This document shows positions 22,461 to 30,305 of a stretch of 64,000 nt of DNA, piece by piece. The notes under the pieces are model-generated. The model worked only from the letters and a program-made list of their open reading frames with translations, did not search any database and was not told the DNA's origin. Numbering within the stretch: position 1 is the first letter of the stretch; each line of letters opens with the position of its first letter. This DNA comes from a candidate division KSB1 bacterium (GTDB lineage: Bacteria; Zhuqueibacterota; Zhuqueibacteria; Zhuqueibacterales; Zhuqueibacteraceae). The position numbers were made by a program, and so were the translations under genes. Location of the stretch: assembly GCA_034506255.1 (NCBI GenBank), contig JAPDPX010000009.1, positions 124,001 through 188,000 of the forward strand, written 5' to 3'.

Positions 22461-25442
22461 ATGACAACCAAACCGGCCTGCATTTTTGCGATGATCACTC
22501 TGAGCCTGACGCTCTGGCAAAGCGTCGGGCATCCGCAACCCGGCTATCAGTTCGGCCAAAACAAAGTGCAATACAAAAATTTCAAGTGGCAGGTGTTGCG
22601 CACCGCGCATTTCGACGTGCATTACTATCCCGAGGAAACGGAGGCCGCACAGGATGCCGCGCGCATGGCTGAACGCGGCTATGCCTACTTGAGCGACGTG
22701 CTCGATCATCAGATCACAAGCCGCATCCCGCTGGTGCTGTATGCTTCGCTCAATGATTTTCAGCAAACCAATGTGGTGGACGGCCTGCTGGGCGACGGCA
22801 CTCGGGGTGTGACCGAGAGTTTGAAAAATCGTGTGGTGCTGCCGCTCACCGGTTCCTATCGCGAGTTCAACCATGTGCTGGTGCACGAGCTGGTGCATGC
22901 CTTTCAATTCGACCTCATCAAGAGCAGCGACAATAGCGGCCTGGGCAGTTTCAGTCCGCCGCTCTGGTTCGTGGAAGGCATGGCGGAATATCTCGCCGTG
23001 GGCATGGACAACATGACCCGCATGTGGGTGCGCGACGGCCTGCTCTACGACCACTTGCTCAAAGTCGAGCAGCTCAACAACACGTTTGACATTCGTGTCT
23101 ATCGTCTGGGCGAGTCGTTGTGGCATTATGTCGGCGAGACACACGGCAAACAAAAAGTCGGCGCGCTTTTCAAAGCGGCGGTGCGCCTGAACGATGTCGA
23201 AAAGGCTTTCAAGGAGCAGATCGGGCTCGATTTCAAAGCCCTGACCTTCACCTGGCATGAGCACGCGCGCAAACAGGTGCTGCCGGCCGACAGCACGCTG
23301 GCCGCACCGGCGCAGATCGCGCAGCAGCTCACCGGGCGTGAGGGTTATGATCACCGCGCGAATCTCGTGCCGGCGGTGAGCCCGGATGGACGGCACGTCG
23401 TTTATGTCGCGGACAAGCATTTCGTTGACGAGTTGTATCTGCTCAGCGAAAATGCCGCAGGTGGCTTTTCCGAGCGGCGTTTGATCAAGGCCGGCCGGAG
23501 CCGCGATTTTGAGACGCTGCGCTTTTTCGACACCTCGATCAGTTGGTCGCGTGACGGCGGGCGCATTGCCTTCGTTGCGAAATCTGACAAGGACGACGCA
23601 ATTTATGTGATGAATCCGCACACGAACGAGATCAGCCATTGCCTGGTTTTTGCGGAATTGAACGGCCTGCTCTCGCCGAGCTTTTCGCCTGAGGGCGATC
23701 ATCTCGTGTTTGTCGGCATGCGCGGCGGACGCTCGGATTTGTACATCGTCAATCTCGGCAACGGCAGGCTGCGGCGCCTGACCAAGGACCTTTATGCGGA
23801 GAAGCACCCGCAATGGTCGCCGGACGGCACGCGCATCGTGTTTGCCACCGATCGCGGCAGGGATACGCAGCCCGAACATCTGCTCTTCGGAGAATATGAG
23901 CTGGCGCTGTATTCGCTGGCCGACGGGGAGATCAGCGTGATCACGGATCTCGCCGGCAACGCCATCAATCCGCAGTGGTCGCCGGACGGCCGTGCCCTCG
24001 CGTTCGTGTCCGATCATCAGGGCATTGCCAATGTTTATCGCCTCGATCTGGGGAGCAAAGAGATTGTTGCGGTGACACGGTTGCGCAACGGGGTGGCCGG
24101 CATCACGGAAGTGACGCCGGCAATGAGTTGGTCCGCGGACGGCCGCGTGCTGGTATTTTCGGCCTTCGAAAAAGGCGGCTGGCATTTGTATCGCATGGCA
24201 ATGCCGCAGGCGCCCACCCTGGCCGGAGGCGAAGCAAATGCCAACGGAACGACCGTGGATGCGGCACCGGCCGGCCGCGCTGATTCATCCGCGACGATGG
24301 TGGCCGCCCCGGAAGCAGCATGGGTGCCGGCGATCGCTGAGGTCAATACCCTGTTCATGAATTACGCGCTTGCCGCGGCAGATTCCATTGAAAAACGCAG
24401 CTACCGCGGCCTGCCGAAATTCACCACCGCCGCGATCGGCGCGGTTTTTGGCGGCTTCTTCGGCACGGTGGGCGGGGCGCAGTTTCTTTTCAGCGATGTG
24501 ATGAATCATCACAACGTGATTCTCGCGGCCAATCTGCGCCGCGATCTCAGCATGACGGACGTGGGCGTGACCTACTTCAATCAAGCGCGCCGGTTGCATT
24601 GGGGTGTTGAAGTGTTTCAGCTCAATGATGCCTATGGCGCGTTTTATGCGCCCACGGCGGCGGGTTTTGTGAAGCAGACCCATCGCGGCGGCAATGCCTT
24701 CACTTTCTTTCCGTTCAGCCGCTTTGCGCGGCTGGAGCTGAGCGCGGGTGCCACCCTCGTGCAGGCGAATCTGGTTGTCGATCAAATCGATTTCACTCGT
24801 GGGGAGATTCGCCGGGAGGAATCGCGTCTGGGCCGCGCCACCTTCGGCCAGGTGGGTGCGGCGTATGTTTTCGACAACACCATTTATGGTCCGCTCGGCC
24901 CGTTCAGCGGCTCGCGCAGCCGCCTCGAAATACAGCGCACCACGAACGATTTGCAGTTCACCACCCTGGTTGGCGACTATCGTCGCTACTGCAGCGTGAA
25001 GCAACGCTCGGTGCTCGCCGCCCGCCTGCTGGCCGGCGCCAGCTTCGACCGCGAGGCCCAGGTCTTTCAGATTGGCGGGCCGTACACGTTTCGCGGAGCG
25101 GATTACGGCCATTTGGTGGGAACGAAGTTCGTGGCGGCGAATGTGGAATACCGCTTCCCGTTGTTTCCCTTCCTGCCACCCTCCGCGGATTTCTTGAGTG
25201 CGGCTGCTTTTGCAGATTTCGCCGGCGCGTGGGGATTGGACATACCGGGCCTGGTAAAGCAAACGTTTCAGCCGTTTTCCACGCAAGGCGGGTTTCATTT
25301 GCAGGATTTGCGCGGCGCCCTCGGCGTGGGCGCGCGCCTGCAGCTCGGCTATTTCATGGTGAAGTATGAAGTGGCGTGGCCCACCGACTTGCGCACCATC
25401 AGCCAGCCCAGGTATCTGTTCTCGCTCGGCACCGACTTTTGA
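22461..25442 (+). CDS. Gluzincin peptidase / TolB-type propeller / Omp85-like barrel fusion
   Basis: A 993-residue exported protein. After a signal peptide (residues 8-26) comes a peptidase MA-like domain with the zinc motif HELVHAFQF (His142, Glu143, His146). Residues 295-590 contain at least five PD40/TolB propeller repeats (SPDGRHVVYVAD, SPEGDHLVFVG, SPDGTRIVFATD, SPDGRALAFVSD, SADGRVLVFSA). The last 350 residues resemble the surface-antigen barrel of BamA/TamA: GAAYVFDNTIYGPLGPFSGSR, FQIGGPYTFRGAD, NVEYRFPLFPF, and a terminal strand ending in Phe. AAGGAG lies 7 bases before the ATG, ruling out the longer frame. The peptidase and propeller would lie in the periplasm and the barrel in the outer membrane. 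Its substrate is unknown. A terminator follows. Confidence 0.87.
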   Translation: MTTKPACIFAMITLSLTLWQSVGHPQPGYQFGQNKVQYKNFKWQVLRTAHFDVHYYPEETEAAQDAARMAERGYAYLSDVLDHQITSRIPLVLYASLNDFQQTNVVDGLLGDGTRGVTESLKNRVVLPLTGSYREFNHVLVHELVHAFQFDLIKSSDNSGLGSFSPPLWFVEGMAEYLAVGMDNMTRMWVRDGLLYDHLLKVEQLNNTFDIRVYRLGESLWHYVGETHGKQKVGALFKAAVRLNDVEKAFKEQIGLDFKALTFTWHEHARKQVLPADSTLAAPAQIAQQLTGREGYDHRANLVPAVSPDGRHVVYVADKHFVDELYLLSENAAGGFSERRLIKAGRSRDFETLRFFDTSISWSRDGGRIAFVAKSDKDDAIYVMNPHTNEISHCLVFAELNGLLSPSFSPEGDHLVFVGMRGGRSDLYIVNLGNGRLRRLTKDLYAEKHPQWSPDGTRIVFATDRGRDTQPEHLLFGEYELALYSLADGEISVITDLAGNAINPQWSPDGRALAFVSDHQGIANVYRLDLGSKEIVAVTRLRNGVAGITEVTPAMSWSADGRVLVFSAFEKGGWHLYRMAMPQAPTLAGGEANANGTTVDAAPAGRADSSATMVAAPEAAWVPAIAEVNTLFMNYALAAADSIEKRSYRGLPKFTTAAIGAVFGGFFGTVGGAQFLFSDVMNHHNVILAANLRRDLSMTDVGVTYFNQARRLHWGVEVFQLNDAYGAFYAPTAAGFVKQTHRGGNAFTFFPFSRFARLELSAGATLVQANLVVDQIDFTRGEIRREESRLGRATFGQVGAAYVFDNTIYGPLGPFSGSRSRLEIQRTTNDLQFTTLVGDYRRYCSVKQRSVLAARLLAGASFDREAQVFQIGGPYTFRGADYGHLVGTKFVAANVEYRFPLFPFLPPSADFLSAAAFADFAGAWGLDIPGLVKQTFQPFSTQGGFHLQDLRGALGVGARLQLGYFMVKYEVAWPTDLRTISQPRYLFSLGTDF

Positions 25443-25461
25443 GTCTTGCCCTCCTTAGATG

Positions 25462-25496
25462 AAAGCCGGGCGATCAGGAATGATCGCCCGGCTTTT
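25462..25496 (+). terminator. Rho-independent terminator
   Basis: AAAGCCGGGCGATC pairs perfectly with GATCGCCCGGCTTT across a six-base loop and ends in TTTTG. It lies 20 bp after the fusion gene's stop. Confidence 0.92.
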
Positions 25497-25499
25497 GTG

Positions 25500-25997
25500 T
25501 TGCATGCCGGCCAACACAATCATGTGTGTGTTTTCCCGCAGCCGGTTTGCGCAAGCTGAAAGCCGAAATATCCGCCCGCACGGTGAAACGGCGGAGTGGC
25601 CGGCGCATTTGCCCCGCGAAAAACACGCATGGGATCGCATGCCACCCGGCATCAACCTCCCGGGCCGGCAGCAGCCGGCAGGAGGGCAGGAAATTTTTGA
25701 TTGATTATCGTCAAGAGGAAGTTTAGTTTGGCCGGCAGCCGATGGAATTCCAGGCTCATGGGATGGCGGTAAACGTGTGGACGCCGGCGGGAGCAGGGGG
25801 GAGGCGTGCCAGCCTGGCAGTCGCTTGAAGAAATTGGGTGTGATGGCGATAATCAAAGCTTCATTGATGATCTTCATTGGCGAAGTGGCGAGGGTGCAAG
25901 CGGGTTGGGTTCGAGGCCTTGTTTCTGCCGGCGGGTTGCGGCAGACTCGTGCGTCAAGCAGCCAGGCACGGGCCGGCCGGAACTGAGATGAGCCCCT
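25500..25997. other. 500-bp region without recognisable genes
   Basis: Lies between a + strand gene and its terminator and the convergent CPXCG gene. The open frames on both strands are GC-skew artefacts without motifs or ribosome binding sites. No second terminator is seen for the minus-strand gene. Confidence 0.5.
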
Positions 25998-26261
25998 TCA
26001 CTCATATTCCAATTCATTGCGCAGGGTGAGGCGCAGGCTTTCTGCGTCAATGTTGATGAAAATCACATTCGGCCGGCAGCACACTGCGCAATCTTCGACA
26101 TACTCTTGTTTGAGGCCGGCGGAGGGATCCACCAGCGTTTCATTGGCCTCACCGCAGCGGGTGCAATACCAGGTCACGGGATGCAACTGGCCGGGCGTTG
26201 CCGGCATGCCCTCCTCGTCGTTGAAAAAGTCTTCAAAGGGCTCGTCATGATGGTCGATCAT
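25998..26261 (-). CDS. CPXCG-type cysteine-rich protein
   Basis: An 87-residue protein with the pattern of the CPXCG cysteine-rich family: a first Cys pair (YCTRCGE), then VDPSAGLKQEYVEDCAVCCRPN with a second Cys cluster. The family usually has CPxCG; here the Pro is Thr (CTRCG). Four of the cysteines probably bind one zinc ion. Function unknown. I start at ATG 26261 because GGAG lies five bases upstream; a start at 26288 is possible. The 5' end overlaps that of the divergent gene on the + strand, so each promoter must lie inside its neighbour. Confidence 0.85.
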   Translation of the reverse strand: MIDHHDEPFEDFFNDEEGMPATPGQLHPVTWYCTRCGEANETLVDPSAGLKQEYVEDCAVCCRPNVIFINIDAESLRLTLRNELEYE

Positions 26262-26286
26262 GGACACTCCGGTGAATGGGTTTTGC

Positions 26287-27522
26287 ATGTTTGAATCACG
26301 AACGTCATTGAAAACGGCTTTCCCTCTTTTCCCCCTTTTCCCCGCCCTGCTCAGCCTGTTTTGCCGGGCCTGCCCGCAGGCAGGCAATTTCCCGACCGGC
26401 AGCAACGGCGTGACGGAGGACATTTTCAACCGCTTCACCACGCAACGCGTGCTCTCCGCCGCGAGTTTGCCGCCCCAGCCGACCAGCGTGGAATTTTTTC
26501 CCGCCTCCCCGGAATTCCTGGTTTTGGGGAAGGCGGGCGAGGTCTGTCACTTCGTGCTTACCGCGGATTCGGCGGCCCGGCTCGGCTCGTTTGTGCTGCC
26601 CGAGGTGGCACCGGCTCCCGCGGAGATTGGTTTGACCGATGTGGCGTTTGACCCGCAATTCGCCCGCAATGGCTTCGTTTACTTTTGTTTCAGCACCGGC
26701 GACAACCGCTGGAATCGCATCGTGCGCGTGCAGTGGTCCAACAATTATCAGGCCACGGCCAATTCCCTGGCGGTTATTTTGAACGTCGATCGTCAGGCGC
26801 CCGGTCGTGCCTGGCACGGCATCTACTCGCTCGCTTTCGGCGGCGATGGTCACCTTTACGCGGCCCTGGGTGACGCGACGCAATCCCAGTACGCCCAGGA
26901 TCCCGCTTCGTTGCTGGGCAAGTTGATCCGCATTGCACCGCGGGAAAGCGGCGGCTATGACATTCCCGCCGACAACCCGTTGCGCACCGCTCCCAACACG
27001 CGCGGCGAGATTGTGGCGCTGGGCCTGCGCAGTCCTTTTCGGCTGCTGGCCTGGCAGGGCGGACTGCTGCTTGCCGATGTCGGCTCGAACCAGTTTGAAG
27101 AAATCAATCTCTACACCGGCGGCGCGGTGAATTTCGGCTGGCCGGAATGTGAGGGCGTGTGCAGCCAGCCGGGGTTTCGCAATCCGATTCTCGCCATCAG
27201 CCACCGCGACCCAACCTACCAAAACGAAGATCCTGAAGCAATCGGCGAGCTGCGTCACTCCCTGTCGTTGGGCGTGGTGTATGAGGGTGCGGGAGAAGAC
27301 CCGTACAAGGATTTGCTTGATGGCCGGCTGCTGTTCAATGATGTCTTTCTCGGGTATATACGGGCGGTGAAAATCGCGCGCACGGGGGAGCTTTCGGACA
27401 ACAAGCACATTTGCCATCACGTCGGGGTGACCAGCATGACTGTGGGGCCGCAGGGTTACATCTATGGTTCGGCGTTGTTTGCGCCGCAAATCTTCCGCCT
27501 GGTTTTGAAACCCGCCGGCTAA
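26287..27522 (+). CDS. PQQ-dependent sugar dehydrogenase-like (Hhip-type) exported protein
   Basis: About 411 residues. The N-terminus has a hydrophobic segment (FPLFPLFPALLSLFC) consistent with a signal peptide, possibly a lipoprotein one. The rest is the six-bladed soluble glucose/sorbosone dehydrogenase fold: GLTDVAFDPQFARNGFVYFCFS, HGIYSLAFGGDGHLYAALGD, GKLIRIAP, LGLRSPFRLLAW, LLLADVGSNQFEEIN, NFGWPECEG and TSMTVGPQGYIYG. Family members oxidise sugars using PQQ, but many lineages lack PQQ and the catalytic His/Arg set should be checked. Starts at 26260 and 26287 are both poorly supported by ribosome binding sites. Confidence 0.8.
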   Translation: MFESRTSLKTAFPLFPLFPALLSLFCRACPQAGNFPTGSNGVTEDIFNRFTTQRVLSAASLPPQPTSVEFFPASPEFLVLGKAGEVCHFVLTADSAARLGSFVLPEVAPAPAEIGLTDVAFDPQFARNGFVYFCFSTGDNRWNRIVRVQWSNNYQATANSLAVILNVDRQAPGRAWHGIYSLAFGGDGHLYAALGDATQSQYAQDPASLLGKLIRIAPRESGGYDIPADNPLRTAPNTRGEIVALGLRSPFRLLAWQGGLLLADVGSNQFEEINLYTGGAVNFGWPECEGVCSQPGFRNPILAISHRDPTYQNEDPEAIGELRHSLSLGVVYEGAGEDPYKDLLDGRLLFNDVFLGYIRAVKIARTGELSDNKHICHHVGVTSMTVGPQGYIYGSALFAPQIFRLVLKPAG

Positions 27523-27635
27523 GGCAAGCGCAACAAAACCCTGCTTTTTGCAGACGTCCGCCGGCGGCCTTGGGTGTGCTTGCCCCAACTGCCTAAAGCT
27601 GCTGGAGTTGCGCCCGGCACCCGCCGAGAAAAATC

Positions 27636-27664
27636 TTGACTCTTGCCGCCGTTTCTTTTAAATT
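27636..27664 (+). promoter_or_regulatory. Predicted promoter of the HNH nuclease gene
   Basis: TTGACT at 27636-27641, a 17-bp spacer and TAAATT at 27659-27664, followed by GGCCGCA. The downstream GGCCGC is shared with the korAB promoter candidate. Confidence 0.6.
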
Positions 27665-27712
27665 GGCCGCACTTTCAAAACCCAGATCAGGAAAAATTCG
27701 CCTGCCAACCGT

Positions 27713-28225
27713 ATGGGTAGTTTGAATCGACACGTGCTCATCCTCAATCAAAACTACGAGCCGATGAGCGTCATCACTGCAAAGAAGGCGATTGTGCTGA
27801 TCGTATTGGGCAAGGCGGAGATCATCGAACGCCATCCGCTGTGGGAAGTCCGGTCGGTACGGTCGTCGTTGCCGTTTCCCAGCATCGTGCGACTGATCAC
27901 CTACATTCACATTCCCCGCAAGCGGGTGATTCTCTCACGCAAGAACATCATCAAGCGCGACAACGGCCGCTGCCAATATTGCGGCACGACGCAGCGTCCT
28001 CTGACCGTCGATCATGTGGTGCCGAAAAACCGCGGCGGCGAGGATTCCTGGGAGAATCTGGTTTGCGCCTGCGTGGCTTGCAACAACCGCAAGGGGAACC
28101 GCACGCCGGAGGAGGCGCGCATGCCCATGCTGCGCAAACCGCAGCGGCCGAACCAGCTTTATTTTATCCAGCATTTCATCGGTATCGGCGATGAGCGTTG
28201 GAAGCCCTACCTCTTCATGAATTAG
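27713..28225 (+). CDS. HNH endonuclease family protein
   Basis: A 170-residue protein with the HNH fold in residues 84-140: RDNGRCQYCG supplies the first zinc Cys pair, LTVDHVVPKNRGGEDSWENLVCACVACNNRKGNRTPEEA supplies the catalytic His, the central Asn and the second Cys pair. The first 75 residues (VLILNQNYEPMSVITAKKAIVLIVLGKAE) are the usual N-terminal extension of the stand-alone HNH proteins that are widespread in bacteria and not attached to a mobile element. Substrate unknown; single-copy and housekeeping in many genomes. The ATG at 27713 has no clear ribosome binding site, but its candidate promoter leaves a leader of about 45 bases. Confidence 0.9.
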   Translation: MGSLNRHVLILNQNYEPMSVITAKKAIVLIVLGKAEIIERHPLWEVRSVRSSLPFPSIVRLITYIHIPRKRVILSRKNIIKRDNGRCQYCGTTQRPLTVDHVVPKNRGGEDSWENLVCACVACNNRKGNRTPEEARMPMLRKPQRPNQLYFIQHFIGIGDERWKPYLFMN

Positions 28226-28538
28226 GGCTTTTTCTTTGTCGTCACCATGCCCGCAGAAGCATGCGGCGGTTGCGTTTTTGTGCAGGCGTCCTCGGCTTGG
28301 GTGCAGGGTTTTGGCAAGCGCGAGGCGTTTTTTATTTTGGGTAAAAAAGCCCGGCGGGTTCGCCGGCATGATAACATTCAACCAATCTTGGGTGTTAACC
28401 GGAACAGCACGGGTGAGAAGGGTTCCCAGAGATGGCCAAAAATACCAGGCGGACGCCCGCTCTACCGCTCAACCAGTTGCCCTGCTCCCTGCAGCCTGAA
28501 ACCATAAGTCTGCAAATTCTCGGATCCATTTCAACTAG
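28226..28538. other. 310-bp intergenic region
   Basis: Contains a short GC hairpin (28346-28365, GCCCGGC...GCCGG) after AAAAAA that would terminate minus-strand, not plus-strand, transcription. Otherwise nothing recognisable; trpS probably has its promoter here. Confidence 0.45.
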
Positions 28539-29552
28539 ATGACCAAGAAACGCCTCCTCAGCGGCATGCGGCCGACCGGCCGGCTGCACCTCGGCCACTA
28601 CGTCGGCGCGCTCGAAAACTGGGTTGCGCTGCAAACAACCCATCAAAATTTCCACCTGATCGCCGACTATCACTCACTTACCACCAGCCTGGACACGTCG
28701 CAGCTTTACAGCAACACCATTGAGATGGTCATCGACTGGCTGGCCGCCGGCATCGATCCGGTGCTGAGTCCGATTTTCCGCCAGTCGCAAGTCAAAGAGC
28801 ATGCCGAGTTGTATTTGATCTTCAGCATGCTGATCACCAAGGAACGGCTGGAACGCAACCCCACGGTCAAGGAACAGGCTCGTGATCTCAACCTCGACAC
28901 CCTGATTTACGGGCATCTCGGCTATCCCGTGTTGCAGGCCGCAGACATCCTGCTGTACAAGGGCGAGGCGGTGCCGGTGGGCGAAGATCAGGCGCCGCAT
29001 GTGGAGATCACCCGCGAGATTGCACGCAAATTCAACAGCCAGTATGGCCCGGTGTTCCCGGAGCCCGAGGTCAAGCTTACGAAATTTGCGCGGCTGCCGG
29101 GGCTGGACGGCCAGGCCAAGATGAGCAAGTCTCTGGGCAACACCATTGCCCTGTCGGACGCTCCCGAGCAAATTCAGGCGCAGATGCGCAAGGCCGTGAC
29201 CGACCCGCAGAAGATTCGCCGCGGCGATCCCGGCCGGCCGGACATCTGCCTGGTTTTCACCTATCACCACAAGTTCAACCCCGGCGAGGTCAGCGAGATT
29301 CGTGCCGGCTGCGAAAGCGGCCGCCTGGGCTGCGTCGAGTGCAAAAACCGCTGTGCCGCGCGCATTGCGGACTTTCTCGCGCCCTTGCGGGAGAAGCGCA
29401 GCTACTATGAGCGCCATCCCGGGGAGGTGAAGGACATTCTCGCCGAGGGGGAAAAACGCGCGCAAGTCGTCGCCCGGCAAACCATGGCGGAAGTGCGCCA
29501 GGCCATGCATTTGGGGGAAATTGAAACGGCATCCACCGGCGTTCATCTGTGA
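28539..29552 (+). CDS. trpS: Tryptophanyl-tRNA synthetase, probably with an iron-sulfur cluster
   Basis: Charges tRNA-Trp with tryptophan. The class I signatures are present: LHLGHY (HIGH) at residue 15 and KMSKS at residue 194. Length, 337 residues, is normal. The anticodon-binding region has cysteines arranged C-x20-C-x6-C-x2-C (DIC...AGC...LGC-VEC), plus one more Cys four positions later. This closely resembles the C-x22-C-x6-C-x2-C motif that binds a [4Fe-4S] cluster in Thermotoga maritima TrpRS. The gene starts the trpS-scpA-scpB-pseudouridine synthase block; scpA starts 36 bp later. Confidence 0.95.
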   Translation: MTKKRLLSGMRPTGRLHLGHYVGALENWVALQTTHQNFHLIADYHSLTTSLDTSQLYSNTIEMVIDWLAAGIDPVLSPIFRQSQVKEHAELYLIFSMLITKERLERNPTVKEQARDLNLDTLIYGHLGYPVLQAADILLYKGEAVPVGEDQAPHVEITREIARKFNSQYGPVFPEPEVKLTKFARLPGLDGQAKMSKSLGNTIALSDAPEQIQAQMRKAVTDPQKIRRGDPGRPDICLVFTYHHKFNPGEVSEIRAGCESGRLGCVECKNRCAARIADFLAPLREKRSYYERHPGEVKDILAEGEKRAQVVARQTMAEVRQAMHLGEIETASTGVHL

Positions 29553-29588
29553 GATCAGGCGTGCCCCGGCCGGGGCACGGGCAGGCTT

Positions 29589-30305
29589 ATGGCTTATCGT
29601 GTCAAGCTCAACACCTTCGAAGGGCCGCTGGATTTGCTGCTCTTCCTGATTCGCAAGGAAGAAGTCGACATCTACGACATTCCGATCGCCGACATCACGC
29701 GGCAATATTTGGAATATGTCGAGATTTTGCAGATGCTCGATCTCGAAGGGGCCGGCGATTTTATTTTGCTGGCGGCCACCCTGATCCGCATCAAGGCGCA
29801 GATGCTGCTCCCGAAAGACCCTGAAGCCGCCGAGGAAGAGGAGGAAGACCCGCGCCAGGAGCTGGTGCGGCGGCTGCTGGAATATCAACAATACAAGGAC
29901 CTGGCCGCGCGCATGGCGGAGCTGGAAGTGCGCGAGCGCGACTTTTTTCCTCGCGGCTATTTCGATTATGAATTTACCAGGGATCAGTCCGATTTTCTCG
30001 AACATGCCGTCGAGGTCTCGCTCTTCGATCTGATCGCGGCCTTCAAGAACGTGCTGCTGCGCGTGCCGCGCGAAACCCCGCACACTGTCGAGCACATTCC
30101 CGTGACCATCGAGGAGCAAATCGATTATGTCTTGCAGGAGCTGGCGGTGCATCAACAGTTGCTCTTCATGAGCCTGCTGGAAAAACTGCCCAGCAAAATC
30201 TACATGATCATCACTTTCATCGCCCTGCTCGAGATGATCCAGCGCGGCCTGGTGACCGCCACGCAATCAACGCCGTTCGGAGAAATCTGGCTCAAAAGGA
30301 TTTGA
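29589..30305 (+). CDS. scpA: Segregation and condensation protein A
   Basis: The kleisin subunit of the SMC-ScpAB complex that organises and segregates the chromosome. The N-terminus YRVKLNTFEGPLDLLLFLIRKEEVDIYDIPI is the family signature for SMC neck binding, followed by the acidic EAAEEEEEDPR segment, then the C-terminal winged helix (FIALLEMIQRGLVTATQ) that contacts the SMC head. 238 residues is the usual length. Its stop overlaps the scpB start by one base (TGATG), so ScpA and ScpB are translationally coupled. Confidence 0.96.
   Translation: MAYRVKLNTFEGPLDLLLFLIRKEEVDIYDIPIADITRQYLEYVEILQMLDLEGAGDFILLAATLIRIKAQMLLPKDPEAAEEEEEDPRQELVRRLLEYQQYKDLAARMAELEVRERDFFPRGYFDYEFTRDQSDFLEHAVEVSLFDLIAAFKNVLLRVPRETPHTVEHIPVTIEEQIDYVLQELAVHQQLLFMSLLEKLPSKIYMIITFIALLEMIQRGLVTATQSTPFGEIWLKRI

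Noticed and set aside
25455..25877. Minus-strand 140-residue frame after the terminator
   Set aside because: It includes the terminator stem itself, has no RBS and no motif; most likely an artefact of GC-rich sequence.
28346..28365. Rho-independent terminator after the HNH gene
   Set aside because: The A-tract precedes and no T-tract follows the stem on the + strand; it would only act on the minus strand, which has no gene there.
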